53,444 bases of DNA from NCBI GenBank assembly GCA_023146135.1, contig JAGLCR010000015.1:1-53444 (forward strand). Reading direction: 5' to 3'. Below the pieces are notes generated by a model that was not told the DNA's origin, made no database searches, and worked only from the letters and a program-made list of their open reading frames with translations. This document shows positions 28,526-37,736 of the stretch, one piece after another. Both the position numbers and the translations under genes were made by a program. The DNA comes from Bacteroidales bacterium. Lineage in GTDB: Bacteria; Bacteroidota; Bacteroidia; Bacteroidales; UBA1556. Every line of letters starts with the position of its first letter. Within the stretch, counting starts at the first letter, position 1.

Positions 28526-30205
28526 TTATTTTATAATAACAGCAACTCCGGCTGCTTGTTTTACTCCGTCAGGACCTTTTACTTTAACAGAAGAAATTTG
28601 AACTGTTGTTCCTCGACTAGCTTTTCGAAGGGCCTTAATTACGTCAGCAGGAAATCTTGGACCTCTAACATCTTTAAAGATTGGGGTCATTCTTCCACCA
28701 GCAACGTATATTTTAAAACTTACTACAGAATATTTTACTCCTTCAAATAAGAAGTCATCCAATTGTGCTGTTAAGAAAGCACGAGCCAAAAGAGCAGATT
28801 TATCTACCTGACCATCAGTTTTACCTGCTATACGAATAGTAGGAGAGGGTAGGTTTTTAATTCTAAACTTAAATGGACCCATTGATGCGGTACTGCCATC
28901 TGCTTTTGTAGCAGAAACACGGAAAGTAACTTCTTTAGCTCTGCCAAGTGAAGGCTTAAAGATATATTTACCATTACCTTTACTCGATAAACTTCCACCG
29001 CCACTTGACACTAAACGAATTTGATCGTTAGTAAAACCTGCAGCTGCAATAGTTAAAGGATTAGGTAAGCCACGATAAACTACATTCATTTTATCCGCAG
29101 ATACCGTAGCACTAGGCTTAATTACAGTATAACTACTATTAAAATGTTTAGTTAAAAATCCACCACCTGGTTTTTTTACTTTAATAACACCAGCATACTT
29201 AAAATCTCCTGTTGCCGAGGTGTTTACACGATAGGTAATCATACCATCAGTTGCGGTATCTATAGTTATTGCACCTTCATGATCTTTCTTGAATAATGTA
29301 TCAAGTCCTTGTTTTAATATAACTGTAGGAGTATCTGTTGAAGAGTAAGCCGCAACAAATATTTGAGATTCATAAGGTTCACCAGCAATTACAATATTTG
29401 CTTTTTGAATTACTTTAGCATCAATTACATCAAATTTGAAATCCTCTGCACTAACATTGCTGTATAGTAAAGCCACAACTTCTGATTCAATATTCATTAC
29501 TTCGGCAATATACTTATTAAGTAATACGATATCTGCTGATAAAACAGTATGGAAAAATGTATTCAACTCCCAATTCTGCTTTGAACCTGCATGTGTATTA
29601 TATTTGGGTTCAGTATTAAGTCCTAACTTAAGACCATCAGCCTGCTCCTTACTAAGTAAACTAAGCATATTTGTTTTATACTCAGCAAATGCTGTTTTAA
29701 GAATAGTAGCTTCACCATTAGTTCCACCATCACCTTTACCAAGTAAAATTATACCTGGATTATCATAATCTGCTTTAGCAGCTATCCACTCTAAAGGTAC
29801 CATTCTTGGTTCAGTTACAGTAGTATCTTTTGTATTATTATTATTATCCTTAAACTCGTAAGTTACATTACGTATCTCAGTGTCACCAAATTCAGTATAT
29901 CCAATAACTTTATTTTGGATTTCCTTAATTTGATTTATTAAGTCTTCAGAATATTTTTTAGCTTTTTGAGACTTTTCGAAATAAGGGCCAACCTTCACTT
30001 TATTAAGTTCATATTGTTTTTCAAAATCAGAATGAATCTGATTCACTTTCCCTTCGAAATTCTCATTTGTTCGTTCCATACCCTCATTTACGATGGTAAA
30101 GGCGTTTAAAATGTCAGTAGATACGTTTAGTGCAAGCAAAGCTGTAAGCACCAAGTACATCATACCAATCATTTTCTGCCGTGGAGTTTCTTTATGTCCT
30201 GCCAT
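28526..30205 (-). CDS. gldM: Type IX secretion/gliding motility motor protein GldM (PorM)
   Basis: The protein has 559 residues, within the usual GldM range. It opens with the hallmark GHKETPRQKMIGMMYLVLTALLALNVS, containing the single membrane helix (about 12-32). A long periplasmic region follows: a helical part (about 40-225) and then beta-rich domains (about 225-559), ending with the MTPIFKDVRGPRFPADV and KVKGPDGVKQ segments. GldM and GldL form the proton-powered rotary motor that drives type IX secretion and gliding. It lies 47 bases after gldL and 11 bases before gldN. Confidence 0.95.
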   Translation of the reverse strand: MAGHKETPRQKMIGMMYLVLTALLALNVSTDILNAFTIVNEGMERTNENFEGKVNQIHSDFEKQYELNKVKVGPYFEKSQKAKKYSEDLINQIKEIQNKVIGYTEFGDTEIRNVTYEFKDNNNNTKDTTVTEPRMVPLEWIAAKADYDNPGIILLGKGDGGTNGEATILKTAFAEYKTNMLSLLSKEQADGLKLGLNTEPKYNTHAGSKQNWELNTFFHTVLSADIVLLNKYIAEVMNIESEVVALLYSNVSAEDFKFDVIDAKVIQKANIVIAGEPYESQIFVAAYSSTDTPTVILKQGLDTLFKKDHEGAITIDTATDGMITYRVNTSATGDFKYAGVIKVKKPGGGFLTKHFNSSYTVIKPSATVSADKMNVVYRGLPNPLTIAAAGFTNDQIRLVSSGGGSLSSKGNGKYIFKPSLGRAKEVTFRVSATKADGSTASMGPFKFRIKNLPSPTIRIAGKTDGQVDKSALLARAFLTAQLDDFLFEGVKYSVVSFKIYVAGGRMTPIFKDVRGPRFPADVIKALRKASRGTTVQISSVKVKGPDGVKQAAGVAVIIK

Positions 30206-30252
30206 TGATTATTGATTTTAATATTAATAAATCATTGAATACTTCAATGCTA

Positions 30253-31101
30253 TTAACGATTTACGTTCATAGCTGTTAACATATTGCCATATACATTGTT
30301 AAGTGCAGCAACATTTTTTGCAAGCTCATTAGCTTGATCTTTGTACTTTGAAGTATTATCAACAGACTGTTGTAAGTTTTGAAGGAATACCTCCATTGTT
30401 TCACCTACTTTACCAAAGGTTTCACTTTGTTGATTTGAGTTTTTCAACTGTAATTCATATACAGAATTTAAAGCAGAAAGGTTAGAAGATACCTTGTTTA
30501 GTTCATCATTAAATGCTGATCCGTCAATTTGCGAGAAATCAATTGATTCAGCTGATTTAGCTATTTTAATAGTTGACTCATTAAGAATCTCTGAAGTTTT
30601 TACATAACTATTAGAAAGACCTTCGATAGAAGTAGCAGCATGCTTCATGTTTTGAGTGTACTCAGAAGTAGCTACAGTAGCCTCAGTAATATCACCCATT
30701 TTTTGAGAGTTCTCACTTAAATTTCTTAAACCATCGCCTAAACTAGCAATGAGTTCGGGCCCAATCTTAGCATCCTCAAGCATATTATCAAGTTCCTCAA
30801 CTACCGTTTGCTTATCTTGACCCATCATTGCGTCAAGCTCATTATTAGAATAGCCATCATACATACCGGCTAATTCTGGATATACTAAACTCCAGTCTGG
30901 CTCAACATGTGGTGGTTCAAATGCAGAGAAAAAGAAAATTGCTGCCTCGGTTCCCAAACCTAATACTAGCATTTCGTTTGCTCCAGGATAGTGGTTAATC
31001 TTAAATAACGCACCTACAATTACAACTGAAGCTCCCCAGCCATACAGTTTTGCCATAAAATTCTTAAATCCCTTACTTCTTACTAAACTATTTATACCCA
31101 T
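30253..31101 (-). CDS. gldL: Type IX secretion/gliding motility motor protein GldL (PorL)
   Basis: The protein has 282 residues. Two membrane helices lie near the N-terminus (about 17-36 and 42-60), separated by the short INHYPGANE turn that is typical of GldL. A buried glutamate in the second helix (E52, LGTEAAIFFF) fits the acidic residue proposed to carry protons in this family. The remaining 200 residues are cytoplasmic and helical, Ser/Asn-rich with coiled-coil character. GldL is the pentameric stator around the GldM dimer. It is preceded by gldK and followed by gldM in the operon. Confidence 0.94.
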   Translation of the reverse strand: MGINSLVRSKGFKNFMAKLYGWGASVVIVGALFKINHYPGANEMLVLGLGTEAAIFFFSAFEPPHVEPDWSLVYPELAGMYDGYSNNELDAMMGQDKQTVVEELDNMLEDAKIGPELIASLGDGLRNLSENSQKMGDITEATVATSEYTQNMKHAATSIEGLSNSYVKTSEILNESTIKIAKSAESIDFSQIDGSAFNDELNKVSSNLSALNSVYELQLKNSNQQSETFGKVGETMEVFLQNLQQSVDNTSKYKDQANELAKNVAALNNVYGNMLTAMNVNR

Positions 31102-31170
31102 GATAATTTAAATTTTTGATTTGTGTTTATGTGTTAATAATAATATTTATTTATGTGCAGTTTAATTATA

Positions 31171-32541
31171 CTAATATATAGCTGATGATTTTGGACCATC
31201 ACCTTTTGCTCTTCCTAAGTATGTTTGTACATTACGGAAACCAATATAGGCTTTAGTAGTATCTTGATATTCGTATGATCGTGAACCAACTTGAATATAG
31301 TATCCAATATCTTTCCAAGATCCACCTCGAATTACTCTTCGTGAGGATGATACTGTAAAATCTTCATATAAGTCTTTTGATACACTCATATTCATATCAT
31401 GAGCTACACGATAACTTGCTTGTGCATAATTATCTTCACACCACTCAGCCACATTACCAGCCATGTCGTATAAGCCATAATCATTAGGAGCAAAATGACC
31501 AACAATTAATGTATGGAATCCACCATCATCAACATAATTTCCTCTTAAAGGCTTGTAGTTGGCAAGGAAACATCCATTAGAATTACGAACATAAGGACCT
31601 CCCCAAGGATAAGGGTTTAAGTCTTTACCACCACGAGCAGCCCATTCCCATTCAGCTTCGCTTGGTAAACGGTAATCATTCCAAAAACTAGCGGCTTCAC
31701 TTTGGTGATAGCTTCTTTTAATACTTGATCTCCAAATGGTAAAAGCTCTAGCTTGTATCCAATTAACACCTACAACAGGATAATGATCATAAGCAGGGTG
31801 CCAATAATAATTCTGTGTCATAGGCTCGTTGTATGAATAAGCAAAGTCATGAATCCAACATAAAGTATCTGGATAGATATTATCTGTTCGTGTTTCAATA
31901 AATACTGAACGATCAATTAAACCTTGAGATCTATTACCTTTTTGAGAAGCAGCTTTATAGTTAATCCAAAAATAAGTAAAGTTTAATTTACGAGTATCAA
32001 TTTGGCGAATGTGATAGAATTGCTCATGCTCAGGAAGAAAAATTCCTCCATTAGGATCTTCTAATACCATTCTGGTTTCTTCACCATCCCACTCAATTTC
32101 TTCATCCCAATCGATTAGGTTATAGAAATTTTGCTGACCATAATCAATAAAGTTATCATCCTTATCTGTTTTGAAGTGGTATCCAACTTCATCAGGAGAA
32201 CCATAAAGAGCTAATAATGTATGTGCAATCGAATCGCGAACCCAATTGGTAAACTGTCGATATTCATTATTAGTAATTTCAGTCTCGTCGATATAAAACG
32301 CTTGAACAGATACTGTTTTTGCAGGATTTGCTTGACCATAAGGTACGTCTTCATCCGAAGCACCCATATTATACGATCCCATTGGAATGAAGAGCATCCC
32401 TGAAGGGTCATCTTGATACCAATCTTCACGGTCCTGAATTCCAATTAATTCGCCATTACTTTTACTACAGCTAGCCATAACGGTAGCCATGAAAAGTAGT
32501 AGCAAAGTCTGATTTATTATTCTTCTTGATTTTAACAACAT
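31171..32541 (-). CDS. gldK: Type IX secretion ring lipoprotein GldK (PorK)
   Basis: With the ATG at 32541 the protein has 456 residues; an upstream TTG at 32568 only adds nine residues before the signal. The lipoprotein signal ends FMATVMASC (C25). The body is an FGE/SUMF1-like fold: MLFIPMGSYNMGASDED, VQAFYIDETEITNNEY, NYRLPSEAEWEWAARGG-type motif, DYGLYDMAGNVAEWCEDNY and RRVIRGGSWKDIGYYIQVGSR. GldK is a structural outer-membrane lipoprotein that forms the periplasmic ring with GldN. Order porP-gldK-gldL-gldM-gldN is the standard T9SS operon. It is a diverged relative of GldJ (20765-22537). Confidence 0.93.
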   Translation of the reverse strand: MLLKSRRIINQTLLLLFMATVMASCSKSNGELIGIQDREDWYQDDPSGMLFIPMGSYNMGASDEDVPYGQANPAKTVSVQAFYIDETEITNNEYRQFTNWVRDSIAHTLLALYGSPDEVGYHFKTDKDDNFIDYGQQNFYNLIDWDEEIEWDGEETRMVLEDPNGGIFLPEHEQFYHIRQIDTRKLNFTYFWINYKAASQKGNRSQGLIDRSVFIETRTDNIYPDTLCWIHDFAYSYNEPMTQNYYWHPAYDHYPVVGVNWIQARAFTIWRSSIKRSYHQSEAASFWNDYRLPSEAEWEWAARGGKDLNPYPWGGPYVRNSNGCFLANYKPLRGNYVDDGGFHTLIVGHFAPNDYGLYDMAGNVAEWCEDNYAQASYRVAHDMNMSVSKDLYEDFTVSSSRRVIRGGSWKDIGYYIQVGSRSYEYQDTTKAYIGFRNVQTYLGRAKGDGPKSSAIY

Positions 32542-32604
32542 AATTTTGTTATTAGTTTGTAATGTCAATTTTGTACGTAGTACTGTTTATTTTGTTTCAC
32601 TAAA

Positions 32605-33603
32605 TTATAAGTGTCGAACTGTTCCGTGTCCAGATTGAGTAGGTGGAAATTCAATTTTGAAGCAATAATTAACAAATACTTCAAATGAACCACTACTATT
32701 TCTACCCATAGCTGATGTAGTAACATCATAAGATATTCCTGCATTCAAGCCGTCAAGACCAGTACCTGTGTTTAATACTTTATAACCTGCTAAGATGGAA
32801 ACTGCATCTGTAGCCCTGTATGTAACGCCTGCCCATATTTGTTTATTGTACCATGCTAAAATATTTATATCAAATTGGGTAGAAGTAAAGTCTGTTTTTA
32901 TAAGAACATTAGGGTTTAATGTAATGCTAGCAGCCATTGGCAATTCATAAAAATAACCACCATAAATGATATAATGATCTTTAAATTTAGGGTTTCCTGC
33001 AGCATCGTGTTGAAAAGCAGAATTACCACCCCAGAGGCCTTGCATTTGGGTCGCTGACAATCCTAAATATAATTTTTCAGGAATTTTATAGTGCAATCCA
33101 AAAGCCATGTCAAAACTCATTGCATTTTGCTCTCCTAATGAACTAGGTCCACCAGCTCCACCTAAAAGTGGATCATTTGGGTCAATGGGTCTTAATTTAG
33201 AAAAATCAATTCGTTTGTTAACAAAACCTCCTTGCAAACCTATACCTAGTTTACCATTGCCTAAATTGAGTCGAAATGCATATGCTAATTGAACAGTAGT
33301 ATTGGTTTCGAAACCAATTTGATCGCTAATAACATTTAGTCCAACACCTCCAAGTAAAGGGTTAATAGCTGCGTCTAGTGATAAGAACATAGTTTTTGGT
33401 GATCCGCCTTCTCCATCAGTCCCTTGATATCCCATCCATTGTTGACGAACTAATCCTGTGGCGCAAATTGCGTCATTACTTCCAGCATAACCTGGATTGT
33501 ATGACATTTGCGAAAACATGAAATTGGTATATTGAATTTCTTGCTGTGCGAAAACAGTAATGCTTGCTATCACAAATGTAAGAGTAAAAATAAAATGTCT
33601 CAT
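32605..33603 (-). CDS. porP: Type IX secretion outer-membrane protein PorP
   Basis: The protein has 332 residues and a signal peptide ending VFAQ (about residue 19). The mature start QEIQYTNFMFSQMSYNPGYAGS is the PorP/SprF signature. The remainder is beta-rich with repeated short amphipathic strands, ending SFEVFVNYCFKIEF, consistent with an outer-membrane barrel. It is the first gene of the porP-gldKLMN operon, 36-64 bases ahead of gldK depending on the gldK start. PorP is thought to connect the periplasmic ring or attached proteins to the outer membrane. Position makes this copy the likely core PorP, in contrast to the gldJ-linked paralogue. Confidence 0.9.
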   Translation of the reverse strand: MRHFIFTLTFVIASITVFAQQEIQYTNFMFSQMSYNPGYAGSNDAICATGLVRQQWMGYQGTDGEGGSPKTMFLSLDAAINPLLGGVGLNVISDQIGFETNTTVQLAYAFRLNLGNGKLGIGLQGGFVNKRIDFSKLRPIDPNDPLLGGAGGPSSLGEQNAMSFDMAFGLHYKIPEKLYLGLSATQMQGLWGGNSAFQHDAAGNPKFKDHYIIYGGYFYELPMAASITLNPNVLIKTDFTSTQFDINILAWYNKQIWAGVTYRATDAVSILAGYKVLNTGTGLDGLNAGISYDVTTSAMGRNSSGSFEVFVNYCFKIEFPPTQSGHGTVRHL

Positions 33604-33640
33604 ATACAGTTAGTTTCGTCTATAGTTCTTTAACAAGTGG

Positions 33641-33648
33641 CTAAAGTA
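33641..33648 (-). promoter_or_regulatory. Candidate variant -7 box (TAnnTTAG) before porP
   Basis: The minus strand reads TACTTTAGC. It differs from TAnnTTTG at one base but sits at the distance seen for most genes here (38 bases before the ATG). The same TAnnTTAGC pattern precedes the genes at 42027-43895 and 49614-50273. Confidence 0.35.
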
Positions 33649-33817
33649 AAAAAAATATGCTTACACCCCTATGTACCTCTATATAATATTCACAATTTAA
33701 AATAATTATGTTGAATTTTAAACGCTTTAAAATATCGTAAATATGATATATAACAATTTAATTGTCTTTAAGTATCTATGATAGAAATCTCTAAAAAAAT
33801 ACAGCAACAGACAATTA

Positions 33818-33825
33818 CAAATATA
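33818..33825 (-). promoter_or_regulatory. Candidate distal -7 box before porP
   Basis: The minus strand reads TATATTTG, an exact match, but it lies 215 bases before the porP ATG. If used, the operon would have a leader about as long as that of the other porP-like gene. Confidence 0.35.
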
Positions 33826-33905
33826 AAATAGTTGCGTTAAGTATTAAAAATATATGTTATTTAGAACCTGTTTAGATATGCTTTTCGGCACAAAAGTCAA
33901 GGTTC

Positions 33906-35087
33906 TTACATTAGTTTTTGATAGACTTGCCACCAACGATCTGGCAGTTCGCCTTTACTCGCTAAATGATAGTCAGATATGGAACAAGGAACCATAAAAT
34001 GACGCTCGTATTTAGATTGTGACATTGGGTTTTCTAGAGGCACTTGCATCCACCATCGACCACTGTTTTTACTTTTATAGAATACGAGTTCATGCTCATG
34101 ATCTACTTCAATAGCAACAGTGTATTTAATATATTTTTCTTTTTGTTTATGAGGAAAGTCTCCTTTACGTTGAGTATAACCTTCTATAAAATACCAAATC
34201 ATTTGTGCAGCCAAATGTGCTGTTTGTCCATTATTATCGAATTTAGGATTTAACTCATAAAAACCTATTGAAGTTAATTTATCGCTGAGTCCAGCATATC
34301 GAGCTATTTGGCAGGCTTCTTCTCCATAAAAACCATTTGGTGATGCGTTTGCATTAGCTGGCGCATCTGATTGTTTTATCGAGCTAATATCAAAGCTTAA
34401 TAGGTCGGCATTTCGTACCAAGGGCTCTACTTTTAGCATATCGTCACGAACCTCACCTAAACGATAAACGTCGAAAAATAAATTTTTCATTAAACTAACA
34501 GCTGCTTGGTCAACAAAATATGTTTGGTAACCTATGTTAGTATAGTTAAATAGATAGTTTGGCTGGTGTAGAATAATCTTACTAAGATATGACCGTGAAT
34601 TAAAAACCTCTTCAGCATTACCCAAATTGAAATGTGAGTCGATGGCCGTAATATTAATTATTTGTCCCATATTTTCGTAGGCCAAATAATTTGCATATGT
34701 AAGATCTTGAGAGCCTCCAATAATGATAGGAACTATTTCTTTTTGAAGTAATTCTGAAACAATCGTTTTTAGTGCATAATAAGTATCATCAACAGTGGCC
34801 CCAGGAGCAATATTTCCTAAATCTACTATATTCAATTTGCTATCAGAGCTGTATAAAGAATATAAAAATTTGCGTACTTCGTCTGGAGCAGCATTGCAAC
34901 CCTCATTATTAACTGCATTGCGAGATTCGTTTACACCGATGATTGCCAATTGAGCATTTTCATAATCGGGAAAGCCCGACTCATTTGTATAAGCTGATAT
35001 GATATCACCCATACGGCGCTCATGAACAACACCTTGTATATCAAAGTCTATTAATTCAACAGCTTGTAAATAAATGCTTAAATCCAT
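33906..35087 (-). CDS. Arginase-superfamily (formimidoylglutamase-like) protein with degenerate metal site
   Basis: The protein has 393 residues and the ureohydrolase fold: PDEVRKFLYSLY early, IIIGGSQDLTYANYLAY, INITAIDSHFNLG and LLSFDISSIKQSDAP. In active arginase-family enzymes these read GGxHD, DAHxD and SxDxDxxDP. Here the first His is Gln, the second site is DSHFN (last Asp lost), and in the third site the second Asp of DxD is Ser. Most manganese ligands are therefore gone, and hydrolysis is unlikely. The C-terminal 70 residues are aromatic-rich and extra to the enzyme fold. The gene lies between topA (6 bases upstream) and the porP-gldKLMN operon, a linkage I recall in other Bacteroidota. 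A structural or binding role is an inference. Confidence 0.75.
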   Translation of the reverse strand: MDLSIYLQAVELIDFDIQGVVHERRMGDIISAYTNESGFPDYENAQLAIIGVNESRNAVNNEGCNAAPDEVRKFLYSLYSSDSKLNIVDLGNIAPGATVDDTYYALKTIVSELLQKEIVPIIIGGSQDLTYANYLAYENMGQIINITAIDSHFNLGNAEEVFNSRSYLSKIILHQPNYLFNYTNIGYQTYFVDQAAVSLMKNLFFDVYRLGEVRDDMLKVEPLVRNADLLSFDISSIKQSDAPANANASPNGFYGEEACQIARYAGLSDKLTSIGFYELNPKFDNNGQTAHLAAQMIWYFIEGYTQRKGDFPHKQKEKYIKYTVAIEVDHEHELVFYKSKNSGRWWMQVPLENPMSQSKYERHFMVPCSISDYHLASKGELPDRWWQVYQKLM

Positions 35088-35093
35088 AATAAC

Positions 35094-37520
35094 TTACTTA
35101 GTCTTTTTTGCAACTACTTTCTTTTTAGCAGGAGCTTTCTTTTTGGCTGCAGTTTTCTTCTTAGTAGTAGCCTTCTTTTTAGTTGCTGTTTTCTTTTTCG
35201 AAGTGACCTTCTTTTTTGTTGTGGTCTTTTTCTTAGAAGGTGATTTTGCAATTAATTCCATGCAATCAGCTAAACTTAATGAAGCAGGGTCAGTAGTTTT
35301 AGGAATCTTATAGTTTTTCTTTTTATAGTTGATGTATGGGCCAAACCGTCCGTTTAACACCTTAACTTCACTATCTTCATCATATACTCGAATGGTGTTT
35401 TCACGGTCTTTTTGGCGTTTAGCCTCAATAAGTTCAATTGCGCGCTCAATAGTTACATTCAACGGACTATCTGTTTTTGGAATGGAGAAGAATAAACTAT
35501 CGTGACGTACATAAGGACCAAAACGCCCCACTGCTACAACTACCTTTTTATCTTCATATTCGCCTATATCTCTAGGAAACTTAAACAACTCAAGAGCATC
35601 TTTAAGCACTATTTTAGCCAAGGTTAGGGGTTTTTGAATTCCGGCAAACTTTGGTTTTTCTTCATCGGTAGTTTCTCCCATTTGAACAATAGGACCGTAC
35701 TTACCAATCTTTGCGTATATATTTTGACCTGTTTTAGGATCTTTCCCCAATAGGCGCTCTCCACTGAAACGTTCAGCATTTTCTTTAGTGTCTACAACTT
35801 TTTCATGAAAACCTGTGTAAAATGATTTAATCATTTTATTCCACTCAACCTTTCCTGCAGCAATTTGGTCAAATTCTTTCTCAACACTAGCAGTAAAATT
35901 ATATTCTAGGATATTATCGAAGTACTTTAAAAGGAATTTGTTAACCAAAATTCCTATATCTGTAGGGAATAGTTTTCCTTTTTCAAATCCAGTTTTTTCT
36001 GACTTGCTAGATTCAGAAAGTTTGCCATCAATTAATGATAATTCGGTATAATTTCTAAGAATCCCTTCGCGCTCCTCTTTTACCACATAGCCTCTTCTTT
36101 GAATTGTAGAGATTGTTGGTGCATAAGTAGAAGGTCGTCCAATGCCTAGTTCCTCCATTTTCCGTACTAAGCTAGCTTCGGTATATCGGGCAGGATGTTT
36201 TGTGAATCGTTGCACTGCAAAAATACTTTCAGTACTTAAAATATCACCTTGACTTACTGCAGGCAATATCTTGTTTCCACTTGTTGATTCAGCTTCATCT
36301 TCGTCGGTAGTTATATTATATACTTTTAAGAAGCCATCAAATTTGATTACTTCACCATGAGCAACAAACTTATAATTATTATTATCAATTTCGATATCGA
36401 TGGTAGTTTTTTCAATTAAAGCCTCGCTCATTTGTGAGGCAATGGTACGCTTCCATATTAATTCGTAAAGTTTTTTCTGCCCTGCATCCGCTCCTTCTGA
36501 ATGGCTATTCAAATATGTTGGTCGAATGGCTTCGTGAGCCTCTTGGGCTCCTTTAGAGCTGGTCTTAAATTTACGAGTCTTTACATATTCAGCACCCCAT
36601 TGTGACGTAATTTCTTCCTTAGCCAAATTGATAGCAAGACCTGAAAGATTTACCGAGTCTGTTCTCATATAGGTGATTTTTCCTGATTCGTACAAACGCT
36701 GCGCTAATGTCATCGTTTTTGAAACAGAATAACCCATTTTACGGCTAGCTTCTTGTTGCAAAGTGGAAGTAGTAAATGGAGGTGGTGGATTTTTTTTAGA
36801 AGGCTTTTTTGTAACTTTAGTTATTTTGAAATTAGCAGTTTTACATTGTTCTAGAAAATCGTGAGCTTCTTCTTTAGTTTTAAATTTTGTAGCTAATTCA
36901 GCACTAAAATTATTATTGTCAGAGGTAATGAAATGACCTGTAACTTTAAAAGAAGAAGTTGATTGAAAATTTTCAATCTCATCTTCACGTTCTACGATTA
37001 GTCGAACGGCTACTGATTGTACACGACCTGCTGATAGCGACGGCTTTACTTTTTGCCATAATAAAGGTGACAATTCAAAACCAACTAAACGATCTAAAAC
37101 TCGGCGAGCTTGTTGAGCGTCAACTAAGTTGTAATCAATATCACGAGGGTTTTCAATTGCATTTAGAATTGCAGTTTTGGTAATTTCGTGAAAAACGATA
37201 CGTTTTGTATTTTTTGGATCTAGCTTTAATGCTTCTGACAAATGCCAGGCAATTGCTTCTCCTTCGCGGTCTTCATCCGAAGCTAACCAAACGGTCTCCG
37301 ATATTTTGGCCGCTTTTTTTAATTCAGCGATTACTTTCTTTTTATCAGGGTCAAGTTCGTAAACAGGTCGGAAATCAGATTCCACATTAACTCCTAAGTT
37401 TTTCTTCGCTAGGTCCCTAATATGCCCGAAACTTGACTTCACCACATAATCCTTACCCAAATATTTTTCAATCGTTTTCGCCTTTGCAGGTGACTCAACT
37501 ATTACAAGATTCTTAGCCAT
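35094..37520 (-). CDS. topA: DNA topoisomerase I
   Basis: The protein has 808 residues. The Toprim domain starts at residue 1 with VIVESPAKAKTIEKYLG (catalytic E9) and includes LASDEDREGEAI (D82, D84). The active-site tyrosine is Y284 in KITYMRTDSVNLS. The C-terminal part has no tetracysteine zinc fingers; instead there are short GRFGPYI-type repeats (near residues 590, 670 and 735). It ends in about 50 residues of lysine, threonine and alanine (repeated KKK units) resembling a histone H1 tail. TopA relaxes negative supercoils. It is followed after 6 bases by the arginase-like gene, so the two are co-transcribed. Confidence 0.97.
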   Translation of the reverse strand: MAKNLVIVESPAKAKTIEKYLGKDYVVKSSFGHIRDLAKKNLGVNVESDFRPVYELDPDKKKVIAELKKAAKISETVWLASDEDREGEAIAWHLSEALKLDPKNTKRIVFHEITKTAILNAIENPRDIDYNLVDAQQARRVLDRLVGFELSPLLWQKVKPSLSAGRVQSVAVRLIVEREDEIENFQSTSSFKVTGHFITSDNNNFSAELATKFKTKEEAHDFLEQCKTANFKITKVTKKPSKKNPPPPFTTSTLQQEASRKMGYSVSKTMTLAQRLYESGKITYMRTDSVNLSGLAINLAKEEITSQWGAEYVKTRKFKTSSKGAQEAHEAIRPTYLNSHSEGADAGQKKLYELIWKRTIASQMSEALIEKTTIDIEIDNNNYKFVAHGEVIKFDGFLKVYNITTDEDEAESTSGNKILPAVSQGDILSTESIFAVQRFTKHPARYTEASLVRKMEELGIGRPSTYAPTISTIQRRGYVVKEEREGILRNYTELSLIDGKLSESSKSEKTGFEKGKLFPTDIGILVNKFLLKYFDNILEYNFTASVEKEFDQIAAGKVEWNKMIKSFYTGFHEKVVDTKENAERFSGERLLGKDPKTGQNIYAKIGKYGPIVQMGETTDEEKPKFAGIQKPLTLAKIVLKDALELFKFPRDIGEYEDKKVVVAVGRFGPYVRHDSLFFSIPKTDSPLNVTIERAIELIEAKRQKDRENTIRVYDEDSEVKVLNGRFGPYINYKKKNYKIPKTTDPASLSLADCMELIAKSPSKKKTTTKKKVTSKKKTATKKKATTKKKTAAKKKAPAKKKVVAKKTK

Positions 37521-37544
37521 AAATACGCAATTTTTTAAGTTCTA

Positions 37545-37568
37545 TTTCGGAAAAAAGATATGTCCGAA
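37545..37568. repeat. Inverted repeat in the topA leader
   Basis: TTTCGGA and TCCGAAA flank an 11-base spacer in the region just upstream of the topA start. It would lie in the topA 5' leader, so it could be a hairpin or an operator. There is no T-run on either side. Confidence 0.4.
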
Positions 37569-37577
37569 AAATCGCGG

Positions 37578-37585
37578 CAAAGTTA
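37578..37585 (-). promoter_or_regulatory. -7 promoter box for topA
   Basis: The minus strand reads TAACTTTG followed by CCG, matching TAnnTTTG, 57 bases upstream of the topA ATG. It is divergent from the miaB promoter 130 bases away. Confidence 0.6.
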
Positions 37586-37711
37586 TATATTATTTATTCA
37601 ATAAGTGAGAATAATATAAGTATCAGTATATCAAATGCTAATGTGGATTTCGTGTTTTTTGTATCTGATAATTATCAAATATAATACCTTATATACAAGG
37701 ATAAATTGATT

Positions 37712-37719
37712 TACTTTTG
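37712..37719 (+). promoter_or_regulatory. -7 promoter box for miaB
   Basis: TACTTTTG followed by CCG matches TAnnTTTG and lies 17 bases before the ATG at 37737. Confidence 0.65.
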
Positions 37720-37736
37720 CCGTTCAATTGATAATT

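Larger units (their letters stand above)
33604..33905. other. Intergenic region upstream of the porP-gldKLMN operon
   Basis: This AT-rich 302-base stretch has no gene that I can support. Two minus-strand boxes are candidates for the operon promoter. One is TACTTTAG at 33641-33648, 38 bases before the porP ATG and one base off TAnnTTTG. The other is an exact TATATTTG at 33818-33825 that would give a leader of about 200 bases. No clear terminator for the arginase-like gene is visible. Confidence 0.5.

Noticed and set aside
35074-35313. Plus-strand frame rich in Phe, Val and Leu opposite the end of topA
   Set aside because: It is the antisense of the lysine-repeat tail (AAG/AAA codons read as CTT/TTT), not a membrane protein.
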